A stretch of 64,000 nucleotides of DNA from Winogradskyella epiphytica (GCF_003217215.1 NZ_QJTD01000001.1:310001-374000); one strand, 5' to 3'. Shown: positions 18,857 through 29,653, numbered from the stretch's first letter. Made by a program: numbers and translations. Notes: a model not told the origin generated them from the sequence alone.

Positions 18857-21244
18857 TTATTTTTTAAGTTTTATAGTTATGATTGATGTTTCTCCAAAAT
18901 TTCTTTCGATTGGAATTCGTAATGTATTTGAAGTTTTAGACCAATGTTTTGTAGAGCGACCATCGACCCTAATTCGTCTTAATTTTTTGTCTAAACCATG
19001 AATAGTTAAGTAAAACACACGATTTATAGGATTGAAGTTTTTTCCAATTTCATCTGTAATTTTAAATTCTAATACAGAGCCGTTGGTGTTCATTTCAAAA
19101 TTTAAAATTTCATAATTTTCATCTCCAATCGCTGTAGACGATTTACCATCATCATTATAGATTTTTCGACTACTTGTTAGAACTGAAGCATCGTGATAAT
19201 AATCAATATCATAATAAACATCCTTATAATCTTCCGTAGTTTGAACTACATTAGCCTTCGGAATAAAGGCTCCAGCTCTCACATAAGTTGGAATTGAATT
19301 CTCCTTTAACTGAACTGATTTAGTTTGTCCTCCTTGGATTTTTTCGTCAGTGTAAAAATCGAACCACACATTGTCCTTTGGAAAATACACCTCCTGTTCT
19401 GTCTTACCAGCTTTTAAAACTGGTGAAACCAAAATATCATTTCCCCATAAATAGGTTTTTGAATAATTATATAAATCAGGATTATTTGGTTCTTCAAAAA
19501 ACAATGGTCGCATTAAAGGCTTTCCAGATTGATTATTCTGGTAGACCAAATTGTAATTATATGGTAGTAATTTGTAGCGTAATTCAATAGCTTCTTTTGC
19601 AAGTGCTTTTGCTTTATCGCTTCTAAAAACAGGCTCACTCGCCACTTCTTCTTGTGCGTGCGGTCTATAAATTGGATTAAAAACACCATACTGCATCCAA
19701 CGTATATACAGCTCATCATCTAAATTGGCGCCTGCAAATCCGCCTAAATCCGAATGCATATAAGCCAAACCTTGCATTCCCATTTGCAATGCAATTTCAG
19801 GTTGTGACTGAAGTCCACCCCAAGTTCTATTCACATCCCCAGACCAAGGAATCATACCGTAACGCTGTGTACCTGAATATCCTGCGCGCATTAAAATAAA
19901 TGGTCTTGTATTTGGGAAGTCATGATTATATCCTTCGTAAACCAATCTTGCCCAATCATGACCATAAATATTATGAACTTCGTTGGCGCTTCCGGTATGA
20001 TGCTGTACCCAATCCGGATGCACCTCTGGCTCTCCTAAATCGCCCCAAACTCCAGCAATTCCCTTATCAGCTAAACCTTTATAGATGTTCCAAAACCATT
20101 GCTCACCTTCAGGTTTATAAATATCTATGAGTCCTGTATTACCAAAATAGAAGTCGTAAGTAGCCGGTTTTCCTATAGAGTCTATGGCTAAGATATCTTC
20201 TTTAACAGCTTCATCCCATTTTTTTGATGTCGTTAAAATGAAAGGTTCTGTAACCGTAATGGTTTTAATGCCTTTATGGTTCAACTTTCTTACCATGCCT
20301 TCAAAATCCGGAAATGAATCTTTAAAGACTTCCAAATTCCCCATGGTTCCTTTTATATCTTTCCCGAACCAATATAAATCGATTATGATGGCATCGACAG
20401 GAATTTCATCTTCCTTAAATTTATCGATGGTCATTTCAACTTCTTTCTGAGAATGGTAACCAAAACGACTTGAAAAATTCCCCAAAGCCCAACGTGGAAG
20501 TAAAGGTTGTTTCCCAGTTAAATCGGTGTAATTATCGATAAGATCTAACCACGAATCTCCAACAATAACTTGATAGGTTTTTCGACCAGAGATTGTTTCA
20601 TATTTCAAGGTATTATCACCTTTACTATCTAAATCTAAAAAGCCGATTGGTGCATTATCAAAATGAACCATATACTGTTTTGAAGACATTATAATAGGCA
20701 TGGTGTAATTCATTAGTTCACTATGAGTTTCGTAACCATAATGCGCTCTATTGTACAATTGCAGTCGGTTCCCACGACGATTCATTCCCAATGCTCTTGC
20801 TCCTCCTCCATATAAAACTTCATCTTTTGTGAGATTAAGTTCTATAGTTTCGAATTCCTCATTTTTACTATAACCTGCTTTTTCAGAAGTGATTAATTTA
20901 TCCTTGAAATAATATGAAATTTGAAATGGAGTTTTAGTAATGTTTACTGAAATTCCACTCGTTTTTAACCATAAATCGTTTTCTCCATTAAGGAATTCAA
21001 TCGCGTTGGTTTCAGGTTTAGAAACGACCGCATGTGAAACCTTATTAAATTCTTGACCATTTGGTACAAAGGTGGTTTCAACAATAGCATCATTATAAGC
21101 GACAATGCTATAGTGACCATCATTAACTTCAACTTTAAGCGTATCCTGAATGAGCTCAGCCTTTTTGAACGTTCGACTCGCATTTTGAGCACTAAGACTA
21201 ACTAGTGAAAAGAAGGTGATTATGAATAAAATAATATGTTTCAT
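18857..21244 (-). CDS. GH31 alpha-glucosidase, exported
   Basis: The 795-residue protein begins with a cleavable Sec signal (ending near SLSAQ, residue 20). An N-terminal beta domain precedes the GH31 barrel: nucleophile Asp402 in GVWGDLGEPE, acid/base Asp470 in PWSGDVNRTW and the HSDLGGFAG signature at 497-505. C-terminal beta domains follow. GH31 enzymes of this kind release glucose from alpha-1,4 or alpha-1,6 ends of malto-oligosaccharides. The gene sits in the middle of the GH13 operon, and a periplasmic location is inferred from the signal peptide. Confidence 0.92.
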   Translation of the reverse strand: MKHIILFIITFFSLVSLSAQNASRTFKKAELIQDTLKVEVNDGHYSIVAYNDAIVETTFVPNGQEFNKVSHAVVSKPETNAIEFLNGENDLWLKTSGISVNITKTPFQISYYFKDKLITSEKAGYSKNEEFETIELNLTKDEVLYGGGARALGMNRRGNRLQLYNRAHYGYETHSELMNYTMPIIMSSKQYMVHFDNAPIGFLDLDSKGDNTLKYETISGRKTYQVIVGDSWLDLIDNYTDLTGKQPLLPRWALGNFSSRFGYHSQKEVEMTIDKFKEDEIPVDAIIIDLYWFGKDIKGTMGNLEVFKDSFPDFEGMVRKLNHKGIKTITVTEPFILTTSKKWDEAVKEDILAIDSIGKPATYDFYFGNTGLIDIYKPEGEQWFWNIYKGLADKGIAGVWGDLGEPEVHPDWVQHHTGSANEVHNIYGHDWARLVYEGYNHDFPNTRPFILMRAGYSGTQRYGMIPWSGDVNRTWGGLQSQPEIALQMGMQGLAYMHSDLGGFAGANLDDELYIRWMQYGVFNPIYRPHAQEEVASEPVFRSDKAKALAKEAIELRYKLLPYNYNLVYQNNQSGKPLMRPLFFEEPNNPDLYNYSKTYLWGNDILVSPVLKAGKTEQEVYFPKDNVWFDFYTDEKIQGGQTKSVQLKENSIPTYVRAGAFIPKANVVQTTEDYKDVYYDIDYYHDASVLTSSRKIYNDDGKSSTAIGDENYEILNFEMNTNGSVLEFKITDEIGKNFNPINRVFYLTIHGLDKKLRRIRVDGRSTKHWSKTSNTLRIPIERNFGETSIITIKLKK

Positions 21245-21273
21245 ATGTAGATAATTAAGTCGTTCTCCTGAGA

Positions 21274-23217
21274 TTAATTTTGAAGTTTTGTGGTTAGAAT
21301 GACACTTCCTCTAGCATTTAATTTCAAAGAATTGCCCCAATGAATTCGATCATCAGAAATAATATTTCTCAGCATTTTGCCGTCCAATTCTAATTCTTCA
21401 AATCGAGATAAATCCAACTCTTGAGGGCTTTCATTTTTATTGAGAATATGCACCACGGTTTCTTCGTCTGTAATTCGTGCTAAAACATAAGTGCCTTCAT
21501 CTGGTGCAAAATGAAGTGTATTACCATTATGAATCGCCTTACTATGCTTTCTATAATTCAATAAAGTCTTTAGGAAAAACTGCATGTCTTTTTGTTCATC
21601 CTTTAATCCTTCTCCTGTAAATGCATTTACGGCATCACCATTCCATCCGCCAGGGAAATCTGTTCGAATTAAGCCATGATCTCCGGGATTATCAAAATCG
21701 TCCATTAAGATTTCTGTTCCGTAATACAATTGTGGAATTCTTGGCAACATTAATAAATAGCTTAAAGCCATTTTTGTATTTACAACATCACCATTTAGCT
21801 GCGTAAAAATTCGACTCATATCATGATTATCTGGAAGAACCATAATGTCTTTTGGTGAGGTATAGGCAAAATCATTCGCTAAACCTTCGTACATTTTAAC
21901 GAGGCCTTTGTCCCAAGATTCTTCCTCATTAAGTGCATCGACAATGTTTTTTTGCATGGCGAAATCCATAGTCGATTTTAAATTAGATTTGTATTCATCT
22001 TGATTCATATGACCCTCTTGCCAATAACCAATCAACAATGGATTATAACTCCACTCCTCACCTACAATCGTAAAGTTTGGATATTCAGTCATAACTGCGC
22101 CTGCCCAATGACTCATGAATGTTTTATCTGGATAAGGATAAGTGTCTTGACGAATTCCACCAAGCTGAAGTGTTTCAATCCACCAAATACTATTCTGGAT
22201 AATATAGTTGGCCATAAACGGATTACGCTGATTCAAATCTGGCATATCAGAAACAAACCAACCGTCTGCCATTTCTAAATAATCTTTATTTGAAGCGTAA
22301 GGATCCTGATTTGTTGTTCGTCTGTGGTTGGAAGTATTAGTGGTTTTCCAGTCCCATTCGTCCTTATTTTGCTCGTAATTTTCTTGGTCGTTTATCCAAT
22401 CTTTAAATGGTAAATCTTGCATCCACCAATGGTACAGTCCGCAATGATTGGCAACCTGATCCATTATAAGTTTCATGTTTCGAGCTCTTAAATCCTCGGC
22501 CAATTTTTGATACTCTTCAAAAGTTCCAAAACGGGGATCGACTTCGTAAAAATCAGTCATAGCATACCCATGATACGAACCCGTTGGCATATCGTTGGTC
22601 AGAACCGGACTTGGCCATACAGCTGTAAAACCTAAGTCTTCTATATAATCTAAATGATTTGTAATCCCTTGTAAATCGCCACCGTGTCTAGCATACCCAT
22701 CGGTTCTATCAATACCTTGTTCTAATAAACCATCTATTTCATCATTGTTTGGGTTAGCATTCGAAAATCGGTCTGGTGTGATAAGGTAAATAGCATCAGA
22801 ACTATCAAAACCAACATAATCTTCAGCAGCTTTCCCCCTTGCTTTTAACTCATACGTTTGAATTAATTCTGAATCATCTTCTAATTGGAAAGCAATATTG
22901 AACTTCCCTGCTTTTGCCGAATTAGCAACTTCTAAATCCAAAAAGAGATAGTTAGGACTATCTGCTTCGTGAAATTCTTTTAATCGAATGCCTGCATATG
23001 AAATTTTAGGTGTTGCACTTCCAATATTAGGATGTTTAACCAACAGTTGAAGGTTTTCATTTTTAAAACCAACCCACCAATGTGGAGGTTCAACTCGTTC
23101 AATATCGTTTCTTATTTCTGTTACAGATGGTGAAGTCGCCTCATCTTTTGAAGTCCTATTTTGGCACGACATATTAATGAGAAACAGAACTATAATGAGG
23201 TGTTTTAGTGATTTCAT
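21274..23217 (-). CDS. GH13 neopullulanase/cyclomaltodextrinase-like lipoprotein (SusA type)
   Basis: In the 647-residue lipoprotein (Cys18 in INMSC), residues 40-130 form an N-terminal Ig-like domain beginning PPHWWVGFKNENLQLLV, diagnostic of cyclomaltodextrinase/neopullulanase-type GH13 enzymes such as SusA. The catalytic barrel has DQVANHCG (253-260), nucleophile Asp358 (GGIRQDTYPY), acid/base Glu387 (IVGEEW) and Asp466 (DNHDMSR). Expected role: breakdown of maltodextrin, pullulan or cyclodextrin fragments in the periplasm. It is 29 bp upstream of the GH31 gene. Confidence 0.92.
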   Translation of the reverse strand: MKSLKHLIIVLFLINMSCQNRTSKDEATSPSVTEIRNDIERVEPPHWWVGFKNENLQLLVKHPNIGSATPKISYAGIRLKEFHEADSPNYLFLDLEVANSAKAGKFNIAFQLEDDSELIQTYELKARGKAAEDYVGFDSSDAIYLITPDRFSNANPNNDEIDGLLEQGIDRTDGYARHGGDLQGITNHLDYIEDLGFTAVWPSPVLTNDMPTGSYHGYAMTDFYEVDPRFGTFEEYQKLAEDLRARNMKLIMDQVANHCGLYHWWMQDLPFKDWINDQENYEQNKDEWDWKTTNTSNHRRTTNQDPYASNKDYLEMADGWFVSDMPDLNQRNPFMANYIIQNSIWWIETLQLGGIRQDTYPYPDKTFMSHWAGAVMTEYPNFTIVGEEWSYNPLLIGYWQEGHMNQDEYKSNLKSTMDFAMQKNIVDALNEEESWDKGLVKMYEGLANDFAYTSPKDIMVLPDNHDMSRIFTQLNGDVVNTKMALSYLLMLPRIPQLYYGTEILMDDFDNPGDHGLIRTDFPGGWNGDAVNAFTGEGLKDEQKDMQFFLKTLLNYRKHSKAIHNGNTLHFAPDEGTYVLARITDEETVVHILNKNESPQELDLSRFEELELDGKMLRNIISDDRIHWGNSLKLNARGSVILTTKLQN

Positions 23218-23258
23218 GGTGTTTTATTCTTAAAAAAGTTTAGAGATTTTAAAACACT

Positions 23259-25130
23259 CTAATTACATGGCTTTAAAATTAGTCCCCATTTTTTAGGAAC
23301 TACGATATTATCAATATTCTCGAATTTTATTGAACCTATAAGGTCTTCATAACAACCTTCTTTTAGATCAGAATTACTGATAGTTTGGTCTTTATTACTG
23401 TTATTGATGACAACGAATATACTCTGGCTTTCATGTTTACGTTCAAAAATTAATAGACCGTTTTCATCATCTGTCAGTATCGTTTTATAAATACCTAACT
23501 GTAAAGCCTCGTACTCGTTTCTTATCTGAATGAGCTTTTTATAATGATTAAATAATTCGTGATTAATTTCTACAGTATCCGGATCATGTAAGGAGCCATC
23601 AGCATTATGAACTTCATCCTCATAGTCTATATCATCCCAAATCATAGGCTTTCTAGAATCAGGATCATTTCCACCCCACATACCAACTTCATCTCCATAA
23701 TAAATCATAGGAGCTCCGACGTATGTCATTTGCATAATTACAAACAGCTTTTGAAGTTCTATATCTTCCTTTTGTGGTTTACGGGTAGAATATTCTGGAT
23801 TATTAATACCCATTGACGTTTGAAAATAAGAATCCCAATTTCTAAAGTTCTCAATACCTCGGTTTACAATATGAGAACCAATTCTATTGGAGTCGTGACT
23901 ACCAAATAAATTCTGTGACACATAAGCAACCCCTTTTGGATATAAGTCTCTTAACTCTCTAAGTTTAGAATCGAATTGACTTGCCGATATGCTGGTAGAA
24001 TCTGGATTAAAAAAGAACTCAGCAGATGCAAAAGCAAAATTATAATTCATTTCTCCATCAAATTCATCACCTTGCATGTATGGCTGCACCTTACTAGGAA
24101 CATCAACTATTTCAGCAGTTAAGTAAGCTTCAGAATTAATTGACTTCACGTATTTTCTCCAATCTTTCCAAAACGGATGACCAATACAAAAGGCCACATC
24201 CAATCTCCAACCGTCAATACCATATTCAATGCCTTTGTTTTTAGGGTTCATCCATCTTTTGGTGGCATTGAAAATGTATTCCTTCGGTCCTGCTACTATA
24301 CCTGTGCTATCTTCTTTTAACTCTGGAAGCGATTTCACTCCAAACCAACCTTCATAATCAAATTTTGATCCTGTTTTTGGATCATCCCAAGACTTAATTA
24401 TAAACCAATCTTTATAAGCTGAGTTTTCTTGATTTTTAATGACGTCTTGAAACGCAAAACTATTGTAGCCTAAATGATTGAAGACCCCATCAAAAATGAT
24501 TCGAATTCCTATTTTATGAGCTTCACTAATTAACTCTAACGCTAATTCATCGGCACTGGTCCAAACCCAAGTTGAAGGATCTAAAGGATCTTCAGTAGCA
24601 ATAAGTTTTCTATCGCCTTCCGGGTCAGGTCCGAAATTAGGATCTATATGATGATAACTTTCAGAATCGTATTTATGTAATGAGGGCGATTGAAACACAG
24701 GGTTTAAATAAATGGCCGTTATTCCTAAATCCTTTAAATAATCTAATTTGTCAATAACTCCTTGAAGATCGCCACCATATCGTCGTCTTAGCAAATGCTT
24801 CCAAGTTTCATTTTCACCGTTTTCCTTTTCATAATCTTGAAGCTTGTACCAATCACTTCCCCAAGGATGAATCTCCCATGACTTAGGTGGTTCTTGAGGA
24901 TCTGCTCCCTTAATATCATTTACGGTTGGATTATTACTAACATCGCCATCTCTGAAACGTTCTGGAAATATTTGATACCAGACTACAGTTTTTGCCCAAT
25001 GAGGAACAAACTCCGTATGATCTGCAACGGGATCTGCCTTTTTAACGGGTTGATTACAACTCACCGCCAAAACCACAACTAAGCCTATGAGTGCATAAGA
25101 CCCGAAATATTTCAACCAATTATTTCTCAT
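23259..25130 (-). CDS. GH13 alpha-glucan hydrolase lipoprotein
   Basis: The 623-residue lipoprotein (VVVLAVSC, Cys25 from the ATG at 25130) has motif I DGVFNHLG, nucleophile Asp311 (GIDGWRLDVAF), acid/base Glu340 (YLTAEIVD) and Asp413 (LFGSHDSNR). The TVVWYQIFPERFRDGD and RRRYGGDLQGVIDKLDYL blocks are typical of maltogenic or neopullulanase-type GH13 enzymes. A TTG nine bases upstream (25139) could also start the frame, but the ATG gives a standard lipoprotein signal. It lies 20 bp after the GH65 gene in the same operon. Confidence 0.9.
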   Translation of the reverse strand: MRNNWLKYFGSYALIGLVVVLAVSCNQPVKKADPVADHTEFVPHWAKTVVWYQIFPERFRDGDVSNNPTVNDIKGADPQEPPKSWEIHPWGSDWYKLQDYEKENGENETWKHLLRRRYGGDLQGVIDKLDYLKDLGITAIYLNPVFQSPSLHKYDSESYHHIDPNFGPDPEGDRKLIATEDPLDPSTWVWTSADELALELISEAHKIGIRIIFDGVFNHLGYNSFAFQDVIKNQENSAYKDWFIIKSWDDPKTGSKFDYEGWFGVKSLPELKEDSTGIVAGPKEYIFNATKRWMNPKNKGIEYGIDGWRLDVAFCIGHPFWKDWRKYVKSINSEAYLTAEIVDVPSKVQPYMQGDEFDGEMNYNFAFASAEFFFNPDSTSISASQFDSKLRELRDLYPKGVAYVSQNLFGSHDSNRIGSHIVNRGIENFRNWDSYFQTSMGINNPEYSTRKPQKEDIELQKLFVIMQMTYVGAPMIYYGDEVGMWGGNDPDSRKPMIWDDIDYEDEVHNADGSLHDPDTVEINHELFNHYKKLIQIRNEYEALQLGIYKTILTDDENGLLIFERKHESQSIFVVINNSNKDQTISNSDLKEGCYEDLIGSIKFENIDNIVVPKKWGLILKPCN

Positions 25131-25150
25131 TACTATCAATCAATCTCAAT

Positions 25151-27457
25151 TTAAATAACTACAGAGTTATCTGGGCTAATCGTTACTTCTTTCCCATTTA
25201 CCATTATCTGTAACTCTTTGTCGCCTTCTAACTCAAATTGAGTTTCATTTTGCTTGACACTAACCTTTACAATCTGATTTCTAAAATTCACTTTAAAAGA
25301 ATAGCCTTTCCATTGTTCTGGAATTCTAGGTTCAAAAGATAAGCTATCATTTTTCACTCTCATTCCACCAAAACCTTCAACAATACTCATCCAAGTTCCA
25401 GCCATAGACGTAATGTGTAAACCTTCATGAACTTCGTGATTATAATCATCTAAATCTAAACGCGAGGTTCTTAAATAGAAGGTATAAGCCTGATTCATTC
25501 GGTTTAATTTTGCCGCTTGAATACTATGCACACATGGAGATAATGAACTTTCGTGAACTGTAAATGGTTCATAAAAATCAAAATGACGCTCTAATTCTTC
25601 GGTGGTAAACTGATCTTCGAAGAAATAAAACCCTTGAAGTGTATCGGCTTGTTTAATATAAGGTGAACGTAAGATTCTATCCCAAGACCATTTTTGATTA
25701 ATTGGTCGTTGAGATTGGTCTAAATCTTCAACTGTAATTAATTCTTTATCTAAGAAACCATCTTGCTGAAGATAGACTTTATGCTCTTCTGAATATGGAT
25801 AATACATATTATCGGCTACTTTCTTCCAAGCGGATACTTCTTCATGTGTAATTTTAGTTTTACCAGAAATTCGTTTGTAATCGTTAGGATGACCAGCCTT
25901 AACTTTATCAATCATTTCTATAGCATAATTAATACACCATTCTGCAATGTAATTAGTATACCAATTATTATTCACGTTGTTTTCGTACTCGTTCGGACCG
26001 GTTACACCAAGAATGACATACTTGTTTTTTTGAGTTGAATAGTTGGCCCTTTGATGCCAAAAACGCGCAATTGCGATTAGAACTTCAAGACCCATTTCTG
26101 GGATATAGCTAAAATCACCTGTATATCTATAGTAATTAAAAATCGCGTATGCAATGGCTCCATTTCTGTGGATTTCTTCAAAGGTAATTTCCCATTCGTT
26201 ATGGCTTTCTTCACCATTCATCGTTACCATTGGATATAATGCTGCGCCATTTGTAAAGCCTAATTTTTCAGCATTTTCTATTGCTTTTTCAAGATGATTA
26301 TAACGATACGTCAATAAATTTCTCGCTACTTCCTGATCTTTGGTCGCCATATAAAAAGGAATACAATACGCTTCCGTATCCCAATACGTACTTCCACCAT
26401 ATTTTTCACCCGTGAATCCTTTTGGTCCAATATTTAAAGTCGCATCAGTTCCTAAATAGGTTTGATTAAGGTGGAAAATATTAAAACGAATACCTTGCTG
26501 TGCTTTAACATCGCCATCAATGGTAATATCTGCCATGTCCCAAATCTGAGCCCAAGCTTGTTTTTGGTCTTCTAACATTTGAGTAAAACCCGTTGTTTTC
26601 GCTTTTTCTAAGGATTTTTTAGCAGCCGAAATCAATTCATTTTTACTATGATTACGATCTACAGTATAACCACCAAACTTATGAATGGAATAGGTTTCGT
26701 TTTGCTTTACCTTATTCGTATAGCTGAATGCTGCGTAACTAGTACCTTCTGTAAAAGTTGGTTCGTTTGAAAGCAATTCACCATCAACATATACCTGCGA
26801 TTCCATAAAGGTGCAGGTATGAAATTCTGTTTTCATGGTTTTAGCCTGAATGAATGCTTGATTATTTTCACGAGTTACATTCAATACATCCCAAAACTTA
26901 TCATCCCAGTTGGTATCTTCATTTGTGATACCTGCATCTATATAAGGTTGAAATGTAATCTCTGCATCAGAATTTAGAGGTTTAATGCTGAAGTTGATCG
27001 CACCAACTTCATCTAAATCTAAGCTTAAGAATCTTTTAGAACTAACCTCAACTTCGATATCATTTTGAAGAGTTGCCACGAAACTACGTGATAACCAACC
27101 TTCCTTCATATTTAGTTCTCGACGAAAGTTTTTGACGCTTTTACAAGCAAATAAATCGAGCTCCTCACCATTGATAGTCACGTTAATACCAATCCAACTT
27201 GGAGCATTCAATACTTTTGCGAAATACTCTGGGTAACCATTTTTCCACCAACCTACTTTAGTTTTATCTGGATAATAAACACCTGCGATATAAGATCCTT
27301 GAAAGGTTGGACCTGAATATTTCTCTTCAAAATTAGCACGTTGTCCCATAGCACCATTTCCGATGCTGAATAAACTCTCTGATGCTTTTACATGATCTGG
27401 ATCGAATCCCTCTTCGAGAATTGACCATTTATTGGGAATGATATAATCTAAGTTCAT
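25151..27457 (-). CDS. GH65 maltose phosphorylase-type enzyme
   Basis: The 768-residue protein has no signal peptide and is therefore cytoplasmic. GH65 phosphorylases split maltose with phosphate into glucose and beta-glucose-1-phosphate. Visible features are an N-terminal beta-sandwich, YWDTEAYCIPFY (355-370), the catalytic Glu490 in TGPNEYENNVNN and HEGLHITSMAGTW near 680. Pairing with a beta-phosphoglucomutase and an MFS carrier directly upstream is the classic maltose phosphorolysis cassette. Trehalose or kojibiose phosphorylases share the fold, but the starch context favours maltose. Confidence 0.92.
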   Translation of the reverse strand: MNLDYIIPNKWSILEEGFDPDHVKASESLFSIGNGAMGQRANFEEKYSGPTFQGSYIAGVYYPDKTKVGWWKNGYPEYFAKVLNAPSWIGINVTINGEELDLFACKSVKNFRRELNMKEGWLSRSFVATLQNDIEVEVSSKRFLSLDLDEVGAINFSIKPLNSDAEITFQPYIDAGITNEDTNWDDKFWDVLNVTRENNQAFIQAKTMKTEFHTCTFMESQVYVDGELLSNEPTFTEGTSYAAFSYTNKVKQNETYSIHKFGGYTVDRNHSKNELISAAKKSLEKAKTTGFTQMLEDQKQAWAQIWDMADITIDGDVKAQQGIRFNIFHLNQTYLGTDATLNIGPKGFTGEKYGGSTYWDTEAYCIPFYMATKDQEVARNLLTYRYNHLEKAIENAEKLGFTNGAALYPMVTMNGEESHNEWEITFEEIHRNGAIAYAIFNYYRYTGDFSYIPEMGLEVLIAIARFWHQRANYSTQKNKYVILGVTGPNEYENNVNNNWYTNYIAEWCINYAIEMIDKVKAGHPNDYKRISGKTKITHEEVSAWKKVADNMYYPYSEEHKVYLQQDGFLDKELITVEDLDQSQRPINQKWSWDRILRSPYIKQADTLQGFYFFEDQFTTEELERHFDFYEPFTVHESSLSPCVHSIQAAKLNRMNQAYTFYLRTSRLDLDDYNHEVHEGLHITSMAGTWMSIVEGFGGMRVKNDSLSFEPRIPEQWKGYSFKVNFRNQIVKVSVKQNETQFELEGDKELQIMVNGKEVTISPDNSVVI

Positions 27458-27501
27458 TATAATATTTTTTAAAGTCCGTATTTAAGACCTTTTATTTCTG
27501 A

Positions 27502-28158
27502 TTATTTTTCTATTAAGGATTTTATAAAATCATCTGAGATTTCTGTAAAATCATTGAACACATAATTAGCATGACCTAAAACGTCTTTGCTGCCTATGCC
27601 TATGGAAATCATATTGGCCGTATTAGCCGCTTCTACGCCTGCTACTGAATCTTCAAAGACAATACAATCTTCTGGTTTCATATTAATTTGTTGCGCCGCA
27701 ATTAAAAACACTTCCGGATCTGGTTTTGCTTTGCTAACATCGTTTCCATCGACAATCGCATCGAATTGTGATTTTAAATTCACACGTTCTAAAATGGTTC
27801 TTGCATTCTTACTTGCCGAACCTAAAGCAATGGGCTGGTTTCCATCTATTAATGTTTTTAAAACTCTTGGAACATCTGGCAATATTTCCTCACTATCCAT
27901 ATCGGCGATATAGCTCAAATATTCCTCGTTCTTCTTCGCCATAAGACTTTCAAACATCTCCTGAGAAATGGTTTTATTTCCCCATGCCAATATTTTTTCT
28001 AAAGAGCGCACACGGCTAACCCCTTTTAATTGTTCATTTTCTTCTTCTGTAAAATTGATATCTAAACCCTTAGCCAACTGCTGCCAAGCTAAGAAATGGT
28101 ATTTTGCAGTATCTACAATAACACCATCGAGATCGAATATGAATCCTTTCTTTTTCAT
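27502..28158 (-). CDS. pgmB: Beta-phosphoglucomutase
   Basis: The 218-residue HAD-superfamily enzyme converts beta-glucose-1-phosphate to glucose-6-phosphate. Motif I is FDLDGVIVDTAKYH with Asp9 (nucleophile) and Asp11 (acid/base), followed by LKGVSRVRSLE of the cap domain, ALGSASKNA (motif II), KAKPDPEVFL (motif III) and IVFEDSVAGVEAA (motif IV). These are the hallmarks of beta-PGM. Its ATG overlaps the stop codon of the MFS gene by one base (TAATG), so translation is coupled. It consumes the product of the adjacent GH65 enzyme. Confidence 0.94.
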   Translation of the reverse strand: MKKKGFIFDLDGVIVDTAKYHFLAWQQLAKGLDINFTEEENEQLKGVSRVRSLEKILAWGNKTISQEMFESLMAKKNEEYLSYIADMDSEEILPDVPRVLKTLIDGNQPIALGSASKNARTILERVNLKSQFDAIVDGNDVSKAKPDPEVFLIAAQQINMKPEDCIVFEDSVAGVEAANTANMISIGIGSKDVLGHANYVFNDFTEISDDFIKSLIEK

Positions 28159-29522
28159 TAATTTGTCTTAGTAATTAAATCTGTTCTGTCATTTATCTTA
28201 AATGATAATAAGCCAGCAATAATTAAGCTGACACCACTTACTACAATTGCAAAAATGGCTTGATTTCCGTAAGCGTATTTTACTAATGGCCCTCCGATAA
28301 TTCCATTAATAATCTGAGGAACTACAATAAAGAAGTTGAATATCCCCATATAAACTCCCATTTTCTTTGGTGAAATAGAACCTGCTAGCATCGCGTATGG
28401 CATAGATAATATACTCGCCCATGCAATTCCGATAAGTACCATTGGAAGCAGTAACCAATAATCATTAGACGTGAAGTAAATTAAAATCAACCCAATACCA
28501 CCTGCGAATAAGGAATAGGCATGTGTTTTCTTTCTACTTATTTTTTTTGCAACAACCGGAAGTAAAAATGCGACTATTGCAGACACCCCATTATAGACAC
28601 CAAATAGAATACCAACCCAGTTTCCTGCTTCTTGATATTGTTCACTGCTTGAATCGCTTGGAGGCAGACCATAAATATGTTGTGCAATTGCTGGAACTGA
28701 AAACACCCACATTCCAAAGAGTGCAAACCAAGAAAAAAATTGCACCCAACTTAATTGGCGCATAGTTTCTGGCATGGTACTAAAATCTTTAAAAATGTCT
28801 GTAAGCTTAGCTTTAGGTTTTTCTACTTCTAATACGGATTCTACACCAGTTTTGTGAGCTTCAAATTGCTCTAGTTCCTGTGGCGTATATTCTTTAGTTG
28901 TGAAAATAGTAACTAAAATGGAACCTATTAAAACTATAGCACCGATGATAAAAGACCATAATAAGTTATCTGGAACGGAACCATCTGGGGAAGTTTGAGC
29001 AAAATTAAACCAATTAGTTAACACCCAAGGTAACCAAGATCCAATAACAGCTCCAATTCCTATTAAAGCAGTTTGAATACTAAAACCTTTTGTGGTTTGT
29101 TCGTCTGATAAATTATCTGCTACTAAAGCTCTAAAAGGCTCCATAGCGATATTAAAGGATGCATCCATAATCATTAGCATACCTGCGCCAACCCAAAGAG
29201 CTGGTAGTATGGCAATCATAAAATCTGCTTGTGGTATAAGAATCATTCCTACCGAAGCTAAAACAGCTCCTAATAGAAAAAAGGGTTTTCTTCGTCCGTA
29301 TCTGGTCCAAGTATTATCACTATAATGACCAATAATTGGTTGTACAACCAAACCCATGATTGGTGCTATTAGCCAAAACCATGACAATTCGTGTACGTCT
29401 GCTCCAAATATTTGTAAGATTCTACTTGCGTTGGCGTTTTGCAGAGCAAAACCCATTTGGATCCCCAAGAAACCGAAACTCATGTTCCAGATTTCCCAAA
29501 AACCTAAGGTGCGCTTTTTCAT
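28158..29522 (-). CDS. MFS maltose/maltodextrin transporter (SLC45/GPH-like)
   Basis: The 454-residue inner-membrane protein has about 12 hydrophobic helices and a central cytoplasmic loop around residues 210-245. WNMSFGFLGIQMGFALQNAN, PIIGHYSDNTWTRYGRRKPF (the MFS loop 2-3 motif) and LVADNLSDEQTTKGFSIQT match sugar:cation symporters of the SLC45/GPH type found next to GH65 genes in Flavobacteriia. It is the first gene of the minus-strand glucan operon and probably carries maltose into the cytoplasm for phosphorolysis. Confidence 0.9.
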   Translation of the reverse strand: MKKRTLGFWEIWNMSFGFLGIQMGFALQNANASRILQIFGADVHELSWFWLIAPIMGLVVQPIIGHYSDNTWTRYGRRKPFFLLGAVLASVGMILIPQADFMIAILPALWVGAGMLMIMDASFNIAMEPFRALVADNLSDEQTTKGFSIQTALIGIGAVIGSWLPWVLTNWFNFAQTSPDGSVPDNLLWSFIIGAIVLIGSILVTIFTTKEYTPQELEQFEAHKTGVESVLEVEKPKAKLTDIFKDFSTMPETMRQLSWVQFFSWFALFGMWVFSVPAIAQHIYGLPPSDSSSEQYQEAGNWVGILFGVYNGVSAIVAFLLPVVAKKISRKKTHAYSLFAGGIGLILIYFTSNDYWLLLPMVLIGIAWASILSMPYAMLAGSISPKKMGVYMGIFNFFIVVPQIINGIIGGPLVKYAYGNQAIFAIVVSGVSLIIAGLLSFKINDRTDLITKTN

Positions 29523-29653
29523 GAAATAGTATGTTTTAATTAATACTATTCTGACAAGCTTAGCTTATCAAAACTTATGTGTAGAAGTGAAAATATAAGT
29601 TTCGAATAAGGCCGTAAAGATATAAAAGATTTTAGAACAACACTATTAATTCT

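Noticed and set aside
27587..28171. Plus-strand frames opposite pgmB
   Set aside because: They are antisense to a well-supported HAD enzyme and lack any domain signature.
29553..29569. GATAAGC-TAA-GCTTGTC as a second LacI operator before the MFS gene
   Set aside because: The half-sites do not resemble the CACGAAAAC palindrome and lack the central CG, so it is not called as a site for the same regulator.
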